DNA of 64,000 nt from positions 533,733 to 597,732 of the forward strand of contig CM054142.1 in assembly GCA_028751875.1 (NCBI GenBank), in the 5' to 3' direction. This DNA is from Rapana venosa. Taxonomy: Eukaryota > Mollusca > Gastropoda > Neogastropoda > Muricidae. Position numbers and translations under genes: made by a program. Below are positions 20,380-31,834 of this stretch, piece by piece. Every line of letters begins with the position of its first letter. Within the stretch, counting starts at the first letter, position 1. The notes under the pieces were generated by a model. The model had not been told where the DNA came from. It ran no database searches and worked only from the letters and a program-made list of their open reading frames with translations.

Positions 20380-20412
20380 GTGGGGGGGGGGGGGGGGAGG
20401 AGGAGGAGGGGC
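20380..20412 (+). repeat. Poly-G run followed by AGG repeats
   Basis: About 18 G in series, then GGAGGAGGAGG. Directly upstream of a SINE head. Confidence 0.9.
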
Positions 20413-20670
20413 GGGAGAGCCTAGTGGTTATAATGTCGGGTTCGCGATCTCATGGCGCGGGTTCGAGCCACCACCTCGAGACGCACGTTCGAAGGGAATT
20501 TCCCCATAGTGTTCACATCAGCACCAACTCCACTTCCCTGAAAGTGCTTTTCATCAGACTGTAAACCATGTGCCAAGGTTCCGAGTAGGGAACACACGCA
20601 GAACATCTTGCACACACGTTAAAATTCGATCTGCCTTTGGGAGAAGTAGGCCATTGTGTGCCGGTAAGAA
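20413..20670 (+). repeat. SINE family B (variant B1), plus strand
   Basis: The head has the A box AGCCTAGTGGTTA and the B box GGGTTCGAGCC. The body contains CACATCAGCACCAACTCCACTTCCC and CATCAGACTGTAAACCA, and ends with GGCCATTGTGTGCCGG. The inverse order is present at 22660-22905, which confirms one family of about 250 bp. Confidence 0.75.
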
Positions 20671-20699
20671 CATTTAACTTTTTTTTTTCAAACGTGTAT

Positions 20700-20825
20700 G
20701 CACACCGTTGTCGTGTTTACACATTGTCATCTCTGAAGTCGGAATGCAGCTACCACGCTGGTGGACAAACAGTCACATACGCGAAAATCTCACCACCACT
20801 GGTGAACCTGGAGCTCTAGCCGAGG
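20700..20825 (+). repeat. SINE family A tail
   Basis: It contains TCTGAAGTCGGAATGCAGCTACC, ACAGTCACATACGCGAAAATC and CTGGTGAACCTGGAGCTCTAGCCGAGGA, as in 23490-23585. The head and the body are absent. Confidence 0.7.
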
Positions 20826-21239
20826 AAAAGAAAAAGGAAAGGATTTCCAAACATGTGGCAAGTGTTTTGTCCACACGTTGAAGATAGCCTTCTACCTCTG
20901 CTACTGGTCTTTATTGAACATTATATTCTTAATGTCATAGTGTTGTGTTTTTCTTCTTTTCTTTCTCTCGTTCTCTGTACACTGTCAGATGTGTCTGGGA
21001 AAATAATGGCACGTCCTTTCCAGCTCCTCTGGTAGGCCGTACAGCTTGGTTTGCAGGATCATCTCCGTCAGCCACACCATCTTCCTCAGGCCGTTATTTA
21101 GCGTGCTTATTCATTTTGAAGGATGTGCTCGCCAGTCTGGTTTTCTTTACCACAGGCACACAGGTGAAGAGGAAGGTGTTTAAGCTTTGTCAACATGTAG
21201 TGATTTAACCTGTTGTGCTCACAGCGGAGTCTTAGAATG
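20826..21239. other. No gene recognised
   Basis: Mixed sequence with one 60-residue open frame lacking features. Nothing supported. Confidence 0.35.
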
Positions 21240-21540
21240 ACGGTAAAGGGTAAAGGTGTCCCATAACCAATGTGGTCGTAGGGGAGCGAGGCGTCAGATC
21301 CCTCACTTCTCTAGGGCCAGCATATTGAGGGCGGCGCCCATCTCCTCTCCCTCGCTGCTTTACCTTCCATGACTCTGAAGAAGAGGCAGGTACCCATTTA
21401 CAGCTGGGTGAACTGGGGGACTGTACTGAAGCCAAGGCGCTCAAACCGTAACCCATTCAACTGGTAGCCACGCTTGACGCTGCTTTTAACCTGGCTGGGG
21501 GAAAGCGAGTGCACTGACCACTGAGCTATCCCGTCCCCTT
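21240..21540 (-). repeat. SINE family D, clean copy
   Basis: Minus-strand order: tRNA-like head with GATAGCTCAGTGGTCAGTGCAC (reverse of about 21509-21530), a body including CAGTTCACCCAGCTGTAAATGGGTACCTGCC, GCCGCCCTCAATATG, and the ending GGGACACCTTTACCC. The same family occurs in the degraded region on the plus strand (40300-40540), which makes this copy the reference for judging the degradation. Confidence 0.75.
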
Positions 21541-21639
21541 AAAATAATGACCTGTTCTCTTTTGTTGTATCGTATGGAGTTGCATTCTGTTGTGTTGTGT
21601 TGAATTGTATTGGATCGTTTCGTGTTGTGTTGAACTGTG

Positions 21640-21712
21640 CTGTAATGTAGTGTAATGTAATGTAATGTAGTGTAGTGTAATGTAGCGTAGTGTAGACTAG
21701 TGTGTTCTTTCT

Positions 21713-21790
<78 letters not shown>
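21640..21790 (+). repeat. TGTAG/TGTAA repeats and CT microsatellite
   Basis: About ten degenerate TGTAR units (21640-21695) and then CT (21712-21788). Confidence 0.9.
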
Positions 21791-21794
<4 letters not shown>

Positions 21795-21839
21795 TGTGTG
21801 AGTGTATGGGTATCGGGCTTATTGTTATTATCATATGAT

Positions 21840-21960
21840 GTATCCCTAAAGGCGGGGACTGGATGTTAAAAAGCACATGGATACTTATACAAGCACTTAC
21901 TTATTTATTATCCTCGAAATAAAAGAATTTGTCATTGTCATTGTCATTGTCATTGTCATT
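21840..21960 (+). mobile_element. Second LINE/SINE-type 3' tail with TTGTCA repeats
   Basis: The stretch GGATGTTAAAAAGCAC....TACTTATACAAGCAC...TTATCCTCGAAATAAA is followed by about five TTGTCA units. A related end is found inverted at about 22610-22680 next to a SINE B copy. Both may be 3' tails of a LINE family different from LINE-A. Confidence 0.5.
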
Positions 21961-22095
21961 CTCTCTCTCTCTCTCTCTCTCGCTCTCTCTCTCTCGCTCT
22001 CTCTCTCTCGCTCTCTCTCTCTCGCTCTCTCTCTCTCTCTCACTCTCTCTCGCTCTCTCTCTCTCTCTCGCTCTCTCTCACTCTCTCTCGCTCTC

Positions 22096-22183
<88 letters not shown>
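21961..22183 (+). repeat. CT microsatellite with regular CG interruptions
   Basis: CT runs interrupted every 12-20 bases by TCG, giving a higher-order period, and then pure CT to 22183. Confidence 0.93.
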
Positions 22184-22188
<5 letters not shown>

Positions 22189-22234
22189 ACATTTTACATA
22201 GAGATAGTTATGCAGCAACTATTTAGTCCAACAG

Positions 22235-22340
22235 TCTAGTGGAGGGGGGCGGGGATATTTCGGGCCGAAACCAGGAATCGAACCTGGACTTGTGGCTTTT
22301 CCAGGGCAGGTGCCTTACCTCTAGACCACTGATCCTCTTT
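22235..22340 (-). repeat. SINE head with perfect tRNA-like T-arm
   Basis: On the minus strand: GTGGTCTAGAGGTAAGGCAC (A box) and CCAGG-TTCGATT-CCTGG, a complete five-pair T-arm. The ends do not form an acceptor stem and the anticodon arm does not pair, so it is a SINE head. The relative at 12345-12415 has the same A box. Confidence 0.7.
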
Positions 22341-22599
22341 TCTCACAAGTCTCCGTGAGGACAAGGCGCTACTGATCACCACCAAAATGACCTGACGGCA
22401 GTGCAGGATCTCCTCTGGCTGGTGGTGTGATGGCGCCGGTATCTTGATAGCAACCATGGGCTCTGGTTGCCGGCCATACAGGAAGCGTCAGAGTTAAGCC
22501 TGCTGTGTGTCGCTGTGGGGTGAGATGGGGATGAGTGGTGGTATGGTAGCATGCCTTTCTAGTCTATGGTTTTTATAACATTGCGTTTCCAATTGGTGG

Positions 22600-22905
22600 G
22601 TTTTATTTATTTTATTTTATTTCATTTATATCGAGGATAATGGAATAAGCACCAGTGTGCTTTTTTACATCCAGTCACCGTGTATATGCGGTTTTGTAAA
22701 TTCTCTCATCTGTTCCCGCCGGCACACAATGGTGTACTCTTACGAAAATCCTCGGTTTAAAGTCTCATCCAAAGGACTTTTGGGGAGAGTGGAGTCTGCA
22801 CTGATGTTAACTCCAGGGGAAAATATCCCCTTAAACGGGGATCGAATTCGGGTCGTCAGATTGCGAGTGCAATGTTCTAACCACTAGGCTATCTCGTCCC
22901 CCAGT
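22600..22905 (-). repeat. SINE family B (variant B1), full copy with 3' tail
   Basis: On the minus strand the head has AGCCTAGTGGTTAGAAC and GAATTCGATCCCCG. The body includes AACATCAGTGCAGACTCCACTC, GATGAGACTTTAAACCGAGG and CATTGTGTGCCGGCGGGAAC. The tail holds AAGCACACTGGTGCTTATTCC and ATAAATG with AAATA repeats. It is a mirror of 20413-20670. Confidence 0.75.
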
Positions 22906-22906
22906 G

Positions 22907-23025
22907 TGTGAGTGTGTTTGTGCGTGTGTGTGTGTGTATGTGTGTGTGTTCGCGCGTGCGTGCGTGCGTGTGTGTGTGTGTACGTGCGCCCACGCGCGCG
23001 CGCGCGCGTGTGTGTGTGTTCGTGA
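22907..23025 (+). repeat. TG/CG microsatellite
   Basis: TG repeats with GCGTGCGTGCG and a CGCGCGCGCGCG run. Alternating purine-pyrimidine. Confidence 0.9.
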
Positions 23026-23119
23026 CGTTTTTATTTGAATTATTTCGGAGTGTTTTAACCAATATGAAAAATAGCTTTTTTCTGTCTTTCGAGATTTTTA
23101 TACGTATCAATCTGTCTGT

Positions 23120-23185
23120 CAGTATTGTGATTGCCCTTCAAGGGATGATTGAAGTGTTTTAGACTTGACTTTGACTTGATTTGAC
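23120..23185 (+). repeat. CTTGACTTTGACTTGA repeat with upstream AAGGGATGATTGAAG
   Basis: The inverse of this end (GTCAAGTCAAATCAAATCAAA...TAATCATCCCTTGAGGG) is at 47693-47745, and a related one at 44765-44815, both in the degraded region. It is one end of another dispersed repeat. Confidence 0.55.
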
Positions 23186-23224
23186 ATTGAGACATAACAA
23201 AACCTGTGTAGCCCATAGTAAGAT

Positions 23225-23585
23225 TTACACGTGGACTCCGAGTTGTTAGGACGTTCCCCTTTAATCTCATGAATATATGAAATCGTGGGTTCAAATCTCG
23301 GCGGCGCATGGTGAATTAAGGGTTGGGACTTTAAGAATCTCCCAGGTCAACTTTAAGTGCAGACCTGCCAGAGCTTTAACTCCTTTCGTGTATATACATG
23401 AAGAAGGTCGAATATGCACGTTAAAGATCTTGTAATTCATTTAAGCCTTTGGTGGGTTAGGGCAACACGAACATAACAAGCATACATTCCCGAAGTCGGA
23501 ATGCGGCTACCTTCATGGTGGAAGCAAACGGTCGCATACGGACAATCTAACTTGGTGAACCTCGTAGCTTTAGCCGAGGAACGAA
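23225..23585 (+). repeat. SINE family A, near full-length plus-strand copy
   Basis: The B box is GGGTTCAAATCTC (23287-23300). Then come ATTAAGGGTTGGGAC, CTCCCAGGTCA, GTGCAGACCTGCC, GTATATACATG, CACGTTAAAGATC, CGAAGTCGGAATGCGGCTACC, ACGGTCGCATACGG and TAGCCGAGGAAC. It matches the inverse of 1861-2240 throughout. Confidence 0.8.
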
Positions 23586-24700
23586 ACTAAACTTGGATTG
23601 AATAATCGGCGCCATGATGAGTAGGAAAGATGACAGATTTTAGAATCAGACAGCCTTGAAAAACACTCATCACAGATTTGATTTTTTTTGCAGCGTCAAC
23701 TGCACCAACGAAGGCATCTGCTACCATGTCCTGGGTAAGCCTAAGTTCCATTTCATTTGATGACTCTCCATCAACTGTAATATTACACCAAAAACAGGAG
23801 GAGGAGGGGGGTGGCTTTTGGGGTAGGGAGACAGAGTTCCACAATATGAAAAAGAGAGGACACAGAATGGAAATAAACTTACTGACCTACAATGAACAGT
23901 TAGGAAACTGCACTTCTTAAGTACAAGATTTAAAAACAAACTGTATAATCCACATTTGAGGCAAAGTCTGACAAACTGAAAAGTGTACCCACAATATATC
24001 TCACAATAATTGACTAGGGGAACGATAGTCCGCTGTGGATTGATGTCTTCAAAGTCCTTAGTAATCATAATGAGGAACAGATTGGGCAGTACAATAACGA
24101 TTGAAAGTATGATCGACAGTTATACTATTACCATACATGCATGTAACATTTCCAAGATATTTAGTAGTAAAACTTCAGTTTTTATTTGAAATACACATAA
24201 ATAATTTTTATACCGTAAAAATAAGTTGTTTTTTTTTAATAAAAGACTCAAGTCTTCATATTGCTTTAAAATTATACATCTAGATAACCACCTGTTTTTC
24301 TCACACTGGAATGACGTTTGCTGTGTTGTTGTTTTTTTTACACAGAATGATAGCATTTTTGTAGAAACAAATGGCGTTTTAAAATTTGCCACATTGACTA
24401 ATCCCTTTATTCCCATTAATTTTGCTAACATGTCAACTTTTCATTTACATGGACACCGGCATTTGAGTGGAATGGTATTAGCGTTGGACCGGCATTGGAG
24501 TGGAATGGTCAGTATGTACTTCTCCTTCATGAGCCTGTCTGTCCTTCATGCAACAAGACAGTAACAGATACACAGTGTGTCAGGAGATAAAGCTGTTTAC
24601 CAAAAATCTGCTTCACATTGATTCAGAAGAACCCCCCCCCCCCCCCCCCCCACCTGAGGTGTTTGGTGGCAGAAATATCGGAACAAAACTGTTTACTGTA
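23586..24700. other. Mostly unrecognised; one possible mini-exon and a short tandem duplication
   Basis: No convincing long frame. At 23677-23740 a pyrimidine run with TTTTTTTGCAG precedes about 41 bases that end at CTGG|GTAAGC; the enclosed codons read NCTNEGICYHVLG, reminiscent of an EGF-like loop. At 24451-24509 a 35-base unit (ACCGGCATT.GAGTGGAATGGT) is repeated twice. A run of about 24 C stands at 24629-24650. Confidence 0.35.
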
Positions 24701-24702
24701 AT

Positions 24703-24890
24703 TGTGTGTGTGTGGTGTGTGTGTGTGTGTGTGTGTGTTGTGTGTGTGTGTGTGTGCATGCACCCATGCATGCGTGTGGGTGCGCGTGTGCATGTTTGTG
24801 CGCGCGCGCGTGTGTGTGCGTGTGTGCGTGTACATGCATCCATGCGTGCATGCTTGCATGCGTATGTACGTGCATGCCGGCGAGCGTATT
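24703..24890 (+). repeat. TG/CATG microsatellite
   Basis: TG with GCATGCATGC and GCGCGCGCG steps, 45 bases downstream (in gene sense) of the third GPCR stop codon. Confidence 0.9.
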
Positions 24891-24936
24891 TGCTTAGGCG
24901 GAGGGTGGAGGGCTGTCACGCAGAATGGTGGACAAG

Positions 24937-25476
24937 TCATTTGGACAGAGGGCTGTTCCCTTGACTGTAGCGTCCTCCTCCTGATGCTCCTGAAGCCGTG
25001 TCCTGACCACCAGCAGCAGAGGCACCCCCACCCCCACCCCCAGCACCACAACAGCCCACCCAGCGGAGAAACTCCCTTCTGAATTTGGTTCCAGTCAGGC
25101 AATACAGAAAAAAATTGATGGCGCTGTTGGTGTACCATAACTGGTTTATCCCCGAATACACCAAGGTCACCATGGGGATGGTCAGCGGGTGTCGCTGGAT
25201 GGTTTTGTAGATGTAGCTGGCCCAGATCAAGTACACACACATCGGCAGGGTCAGCACGAGGAAAGCGCAGGAGATGGCCAGAATCATGACTGTCGTCCTG
25301 TAAGTCGTTGTCTTGCGACTGTCAGTCTGAACTACAGTGCCCGCAGTAGAGGATGAAGAAACTGCTCTGAACAGAGTGACGGACAAAATGATATCACAGA
25401 CAAACAGACAGACACTGGGGAAGATGGAAGCCATGCAGGAATACACCCAGGAAAAGATGATGACGTAGAAATATCT
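24937..25476 (-). CDS. Third GPCR paralogue, 3' half (TM5 to C-terminus), cut off by degraded sequence
   Basis: About 180 residues remain, from RYFYVIIFSWVYS at the start of TM5 to the stop at 24937-24939. TM5 and TM6 (LAISCAFLVLTLPMCVYLIW), extracellular loop 3 (KTIQRHPLTIP), TM7 with NSAINFFLYC, and a helix-8-like TKFRREFLRW with GCC are all intact. The tail holds a Gly-rich run from CCCCCA repeats and ends GNSPLSK. The frame is open and under no visible damage, so the gene may be functional in the genome. The N-terminal half would lie right of 25476, where the sequence turns to homopolymers. It is closer to the pseudogene at 250-1071 than to the intact gene in this half. Same orientation as the intact gene. 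Confidence 0.85.
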   Translation of the reverse strand, partial: RYFYVIIFSWVYSCMASIFPSVCLFVCDIILSVTLFRAVSSSSTAGTVVQTDSRKTTTYRTTVMILAISCAFLVLTLPMCVYLIWASYIYKTIQRHPLTIPMVTLVYSGINQLWYTNSAINFFLYCLTGTKFRREFLRWVGCCGAGGGGGGASAAGGQDTASGASGGGRYSQGNSPLSK

Positions 25477-26098
25477 GTTTTTTTTTTTAAAAAAAAAAAA
25501 TTTTTTTTTAAATTTCCAAAAATTTTTTTAAAAAAAATTTTTTTTTTTGGAAAAAAAAAAAGGGGGGGGGGTTTTTTTTTTTTTTTTGGGGGGGGAAAAA
25601 AAAAAAGGGGGGTGTGGTGGGTTTTTTTTTTTTTTTTGGGGGGGTTTTGGGGGTTTGGGGGGGGGGTTTTTTTTTCCTTTTTTTTTTTGGGTTTTGGGGG
25701 TCCCCCAAAAAAAAAAAACCCCCAAAAAGGGTTTTTTTTTGGGGGGCCTTTAGGGGGGGGTTTTTTTTTTTTTTTAAATTTTAAAAAAAATTTTTTCTTT
25801 TTTGGGGTTTTTTTTTTTTTTTGGGTTTTATTTTTGGCCCGGGGGGGGGAAAAAATTTTCTTTTTTTTTTTTTAAAAGGGTTGGGGGGAAAATTTTTTTT
25901 AAAAACCTTGGGGAAAGGTTTTGTTTTTTGGGGCCCCTTTTTTTTTTAAAAAATTTTTTCCCCTTTTAAATCCCCCCCCCAAAAAAGGGGGGGTTTTTTA
26001 AAAAAAAAAAAAAAAAAAAAAATTTGGGGTTTTTTTTTCCCCCAAAATTTCAAAAAAAGGGGGTTTTGGGGGGTTTTTTTTTTTTTAAAAATTTTTAA

Positions 26099-26151
<53 letters not shown>

Positions 26152-26662
26152 ATTTTTTAATTTTTTTTTTTTTTTTAAAATTTTTAATTTTTAAAAAAAA
26201 ACCCAAAATTTTTTTTTTTTTTAAAAAAAAAAATTTTTCCCCCCCTTTTTTCCCCCCCAAAAAAAAAAAAAAAATTTTTTATTTAAAACCCCCCCTTTTT
26301 TGGGTTTTGCCCGGGGGTTTTTTTTTTAAAAAAAAAAAATTTTGGGGGTTTTGGGGGTTTTTTTTTGGGTTTTTAAAAAATTTTTTTTTGGGGGGGTTTT
26401 AAAAAAAATTTTGGAAAAAAATTTTTTTTTTAAAAAAATTTTTTTAAAAATTTTTTTTAAAGGGTTTAAAAAATTTTTGGGGGTTTTTTTTTTTTTTTTA
26501 AAGGTTAAAAATTTTTTTGGTTTTTTTTTTTTTTTTGGGGGTTTTTTTTTTTTTTTTTTTTTTTTCCCTTTTTTTTTAAAAAAAAATTTAAATTTTTTTT
26601 TAAAATTTTTTTTGGGGTTTTTTTTTTTTGGGGGGGTTTAAAAAAACCCCTTTTAAAAAAAA

Positions 26663-26699
<37 letters not shown>

Positions 26700-26959
26700 T
26701 TTTCCCCCTTTTCCCCCCAATTTTTTTTTAAAACCCCACAAAAAAAAAAGGGGGTTCCGGGGTCTGGGCAAAAACCTGGCTTGATATTATCATTGACTTG
26801 AATATTCTGGGATCCCCTTTCCCAAACAGATTGCCAGAAACCCATTTCAACCAGGGTTTTCGGGCCCATTGGAGCGGGACGTTTTCTTGACCGAGGGACC
26901 TTTGGGGTCATGTTTTTCTTTTGATTCCCCAAGCTTCCTTTTAAAGGGGCCCTTGTGTC

Positions 26960-27290
26960 ACAGCCTGGAGGGTTTCCTTTCAAATGGCTTTATGCACGAA
27001 TTTTGTTTTCCCCGGTGAAAAAGGACGAAAAACTAAAGTGGTGCAAGCCGTACACATGAAAATTATGAGTGGCCAAAGACTGCCCTTTTCGGGGAACATA
27101 CAAGGGGGGAGACGAAGGGGAGACAGGGGAAAACGATGGGAGACAAATCAGGGGAGGGAGGCCCCTTGGAACAAATTTTGCGGGGGAAAGGAGGGACAGG
27201 GGAAGGGGGGGAAGGGGTTGAAAAATTTTTTGGGCCCCCACGGGGGACTGGGACGGGTAAAGGGTGAAGGTATGCAAAAAGGGAAAAGAA
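26960..27290 (+). pseudogene. RTE-type LINE C-terminus, degraded copy
   Basis: Read through the noise, the plus strand follows the RTE C-terminal order: KKDEKLKW where KKRKLKW is expected, then GGRRRG, KRWE, a line matching ENREKWRKLV-type sequence, and a GGGTAAAGGGTGAAGG tail as at 7843-7860. Length and order fit. Individual residues are unreliable. Confidence 0.55.
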
Positions 27291-27559
27291 AAAAAACACT
27301 GGGGGTCTCGTTTTAAGTTATCAGGATTTTTCACAGCCCCCCCCCTCCCCTTGACCCATCGGGACGCCACTCCCTTTGGGACACGCTCTGACTTAAGGGC
27401 CCAACCGGGAAAGGGTAAATACGGGTGCGGGCTTTTTTAAAAACTCTGTAAAATGGGATTTGTGAGAGCTAACCAGAAAAAGGACTTTTTAGAGAAGAAC
27501 CCCTTTTTCATGGGGGAGGTTTTAAAACCTTTTTTTTCATTTGCTGTGGTTGGTTGCCC

Positions 27560-27825
27560 CAAATCTTTAGAACTTGACCTCATATATGAAAGGGGGGCTG
27601 GGCCAACCTTTAGAACTTGACATTTTAAGGGGGCTGGGCCCCCCTTTTAAAAAATTTGCCCTTTTTTTTGGAAAGGTGGGGGGGGCAACCTTTGGGATTT
27701 TGCCTATATATGAAAGGGTGGGGGGGGGCATGTCTTTAAAAACTTGACCTATATATGTAAGGTGGGGGGGCCATATTTTAGAATTTTTTCTCTTTACACT
27801 GTAAGGTGGCTGAGCCTTTCTCATG
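27560..27825. repeat. Minisatellite of about 43 bp, six degraded units
   Basis: The unit contains TTTAGAACTTGACCT, ATATATGAAAGG and GGGCTGGGCC. Units differ mainly by G-run length, which probably reflects the read quality. Confidence 0.65.
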
Positions 27826-28179
27826 CTCAGGGATTTTGGGTTTTGGTGTTTTTGCTTTGTTCTGTTTCATTGATTTTTAGCCACACCCCGTGAAATTTCA
27901 AGCCCAAGGAGCTGGGCCTATAGTTGAGCAACTGTATTCAAGATGGCTGTATAAACTGTTACTAATGGGGGATTCGTTAAGAAAAAAAATTACATAAAAA
28001 TGAAACTTGACAATACACAAAATTTTATACACAGTCTTTTTTTGTTTTCCGGAAAAGTTCTGTAAATAATTCATAATGCAGTATCCTTTACTGATACCAA
28101 AAAATTTCGTGTTCAAGTTACTATGAAAAAATTCAAATCTATCATTGCCCCGTAGTCTGGCCCGCCCGGGGGGGCCCCC

Positions 28180-30900
28180 CTAAAGGGGACTCAACAACCA
28201 TTTCCCTCCATTCCCCCTTCTCTTTTGCCTTTCCCCGGGGTTTTGTTGGTTTAGGCCTGCCCATTCGCTGTTTTTAATCCTCCCTTTTTTCCCCCTTGGG
28301 TTTCGGGCCTTTTTTTTCACCCTTTCCTTGGACAGTGCCTTTTTAACTGTCTTTGCAAGTCCTTTGGTTTCTTGTGACTGCCCCTTTCCCAAATTTAAAG
28401 GGTTTACGTTTTTTCCCCAAATGGGTTTAGAAGGTTTTTCATGGGGCCCAAATTTGGTTTTCGGGATTCTGTTATGTCCCGCTTTTCTTTTCTTATGTGG
28501 TTTTTTTAGGAGTTGCCCAGGGGGTCCCGAAAGCATCTCATCTCCCCCGGGCCCCCCTTTTTGTACTTTCTCCCCAAAATTCTGCGTCGGGGGCCCCCAG
28601 GGTTTTAACGGCATCCAAAAAATATGGATTTGACAATGGGAGCGCTTTTAGTCTGATTTGGAGATAAGGGAGATTTTTTTCTCTCTCCAGTTTGGGTTTT
28701 AGTTTTGAAAAAGCTTTTATTTGTCTGTGCAGTCCTGTATAATATTTTGGGCTTGGTTTCCCCTGGTCTGAAAACAAGGGCCTCCCAGGTATTTTAAAAG
28801 CTTTGAATTTTTTCCGTTTTGGGTTTCTTTCCCCCTTTGATATCAGTGCAAATGCCTTTGGTGTTATTATTTCATCGGGTTTTGGTTTCTCTGAAATGTT
28901 TTTCCATCCCGTTTTTTTGGGGGGCCTTATTAAAAAGTTTTTCTGTTAGGCGGGAAAGCTCTTTTTCTGATCCTGCTATTCCTTTAAAGGGATTGCAAAA
29001 GGCGTTGGGTTTTTTGTGATCGTTCTGCCCAAAATGCTAAACTGATTTTCATTGTTCCAGTGCTTAACCCCCCCTTGATTCTCTCAAGGAAGATGTTAAA
29101 AAAAGAGGGGTTGAGATTTAGACACCCCCTGCCTTTACTCCAACTGTTGTTCAAAAAACCATTCCCCAATTGTTGTTGTTTTGAGTACATGAAATGGTGG
29201 CCTCGCTGTACAGTTTTTGATGATTTTGATCGGGGTTTTCTTTTGATGCTTTTAAAAAATTTTGGTTCCCCAAAAAAGGTTTTGGCCAAGGGCCACCCCT
29301 TTGGAAAAATGCCTTTTTAAAAAATCGTTAAATAGTGGAAAAAGGTCTTTTTTGATGTTGAAGGTACCGCCCAAATAGATTCTGGGTTGAATATCTGTTC
29401 TGTTTTTTTTTGGGCGCCCTCCCTCTGAAACCTGCTTTTTCCCTTTGGCAATGATGGTCTTGCTTGTGGCTTCAGTTCTATTAAAATTTTACTGCGGCAG
29501 GGACTTGCTTGGTGGCATTTGAGGCTGATTGTGCGGTTTTTATGGCATTTTTGGAAAGTTTTCCCTTTCTTGGGGAGGGGGGAGGATGAGTGACTGTTTC
29601 CTTGGTTTTGGCCATTTTTTTGTCTGCCAGATTTGTTGCAGATTCTTAGTAGGGCGCGATCATGGCTTCCCCCCCAGTTTGAACCAACTCAGCTGGAAAT
29701 GTTGTCCCCCTGCTGATTTCCCCCTTTTTTCAAGCGATCGGGACTGCGTTTCCATTTTCTCGGAGGTTTAGGGTGACTGTCTGTGTCTTTGCTTGCGGGT
29801 ACTTTAAGGACTTCTGGATCTCATGCGGTTTTTTTAGTTATCAGGTGGGAAAGCAGTATTTTCCATCGGGTTCAGAATATCCTGGTCGTCAGTGGGGAAC
29901 ACTTCCCATTTTTGTCTTGGATTTTTTAACCCTTTTCCCCTTTTTTTTGGCTAGTCAGGTCTTTCACCAGCTGATATGCTTTTTGTTTATTGTTTTTCTT
30001 GGTGTTCTCTTAAAATTGTTTGGAAATGTTCCCCGATCCATTTCTTTTTTGGCCCCCGTCAGGGATTTCCCTGATTCTTTTTTTTAAACTCCCCCTATTT
30101 TGTTCTGCTCTTTCTTTTGTTTTTTTTTTTCTTTTTCTTAAAACTTTTCTACGCTTTTTCGCATTTTTGGTAGGATTTTGGGGTTGGGGTCCCTGGTTTT
30201 TTGATGGTTGGTGTTTGCCAAAAAGCTTGATTCCCTTTTTCCCAGTCACTGCTGTATTAAAAATTATTCGTCTGTGTATCTAGGTCTGGGGTCATCACGT
30301 GATTTGCGGCAAACTTTCCCCCTACCCTTGTTAAAAATTTTTTTCAAATTAAACCTCGGGGTCCTTCAGCTTCTCGAGGTCAAATTTGTTCCTGTTGTTG
30401 TTCCGTTGTGGTTTTTTCTTTGGGGACGTGGGTCGGAAAGGTCTTCATCAAAAAGATCATGATCACCCCCTTATGTCGGCTTCCTGGAAAATTTTCGTGT
30501 CCTGTGCGATGTTAACGCAGAATGAAACCGTTTTTTTTTACCATGATGTGGTCTATTTGGTTGTGGTTTTTTCTCCATTTGGGGCCTATGCCTGTCCATT
30601 TTCTGGTTTTCTTGTGTGGGCCAAGTGTTTTTTCATAGCTGGAGGGGGTTTGTTACTGGAAAAACCCCGGGAGTTCACCCTTTCTTTAAATTTGTTTGGG
30701 TTTAAATTGCAATGTGGCCCAAAAAAACGACCCCCAAACTTTAAATGCACCCTTTCCTACCTTGGGGGTTCCAGCCCACCTTGCAAAACAAGGTTTTGTC
30801 TTTCTTGGGAGTTTGATTCAAAAACCCTTTGTAGTTGGTCATAAAATTCTTCTATGGTTTCCCATCTGTGAAAGGGTCTGATGTGGGGGGTTTATGTCTG
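28180..30900 (-). pseudogene. RTE-type LINE, endonuclease end to C-terminus, degraded copy
   Basis: Motifs appear in the right order on the minus strand: the charged linker RKRKKKTKERAEQ (about 30100-30180), RTISL (about 29350-29400), QIFN, FFNIFLERI (about 29070-29100), GIAGSEKEL (about 28965-28990), IKAFSKLKP (about 28690-28715), and NSEWAGL (about 28250-28275) near the end. These correspond to the end of the endonuclease, linker, polymerase and C-terminus of an RTE LINE of the type common in molluscs. An inverted second copy lies at 37320-39430. Frames are broken by the sequence quality, so whether the element is intact cannot be told. Confidence 0.7.
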
Positions 30901-31189
30901 TATTTACTGTTATGTTAAAGGGGGTTTCTCTCAGGCGGGGGGAAAATAAGTTTGCTGGACACAGGGGGGACAGTTTCATGACGGTGTTAAACTTTGTTTT
31001 TTGTGAAGGGGAAAAACCCCCAACGCCGTGTTCTTGTTTACCCTTGTTTTCCACTGTTTTATAATTTATGGTCTTCCGGGGTTTTTTGGGTTGTTTCCCC
31101 TCCCTTTTTTTTTTTTCCCCAAAATTTACTTCGCGGGAGCCCAAGGATGGGGCCATTGATTTCGGGGACATCTCATGTGTCAGTTCTTC

Positions 31190-31830
31190 CACTTTCCCTG
31201 CAGCTTTTTTGTGCCCCCGTTTTTTCCCAATTTCCCAATGTTTGGTGTTTTTTTTGGGCCCACGGATTTTGTTTGTTTTTTACTTCGGGTGTTAACTTTC
31301 GACCTCTGTCTGATGAGCAAAAAAGGCGGGGCCCTTTTGGAAACCCCCGGGGGGGACGAGCAAATCCGGTAGGGAAAAATTTTGGCTGTCTTTGTCATGG
31401 GTTTTTTATCTTGGGAAAAATAAACCCTGGCGGGCCCTTCCCTTTTCCGGGTTTGGGATTTTGATTGGGTTTACTCAAAAATGGGGGGTTTTGGTTTACT
31501 GGGTTCAGGGTTTAAACCAGTAGAGGGGGACATAAAGGGAACCAAAAAAAACTTTTTATCTAAAATAGAAAAAAATTTATGAGTGGCATTTTAAGATTAC
31601 AAAAACATGTTTTTGAACAATATAAAAATTAAAATACAAAAACCTTTCTTACAAGTTATAGCATTTGGGCGTCACGCACATACACCCCAAAAGCACACGT
31701 AAAAAACGCGCGCGCGCGCGCCGCACACCCCCCACCACAAAAACAAAACACACACTCACATTTTCAGGGGTTTTGCCCGGGGTTTTCTTTTTTCTTTCCC
31801 TTTCGGTTGAGTTTTGACTTTCAGGATGGT
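31190..31830. other. Degraded sequence with no supported feature
   Basis: The open frames here show no recognisable domain. A GC/CA-rich microsatellite remnant lies at 31690-31755. Confidence 0.3.
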
Positions 31831-31834
31831 GAGA

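Noticed and set aside
22255..22335. tRNA gene on the minus strand
   Set aside because: The T-arm is perfect, yet no acceptor stem forms; a related head occurs in the SINE at 12345-12415.
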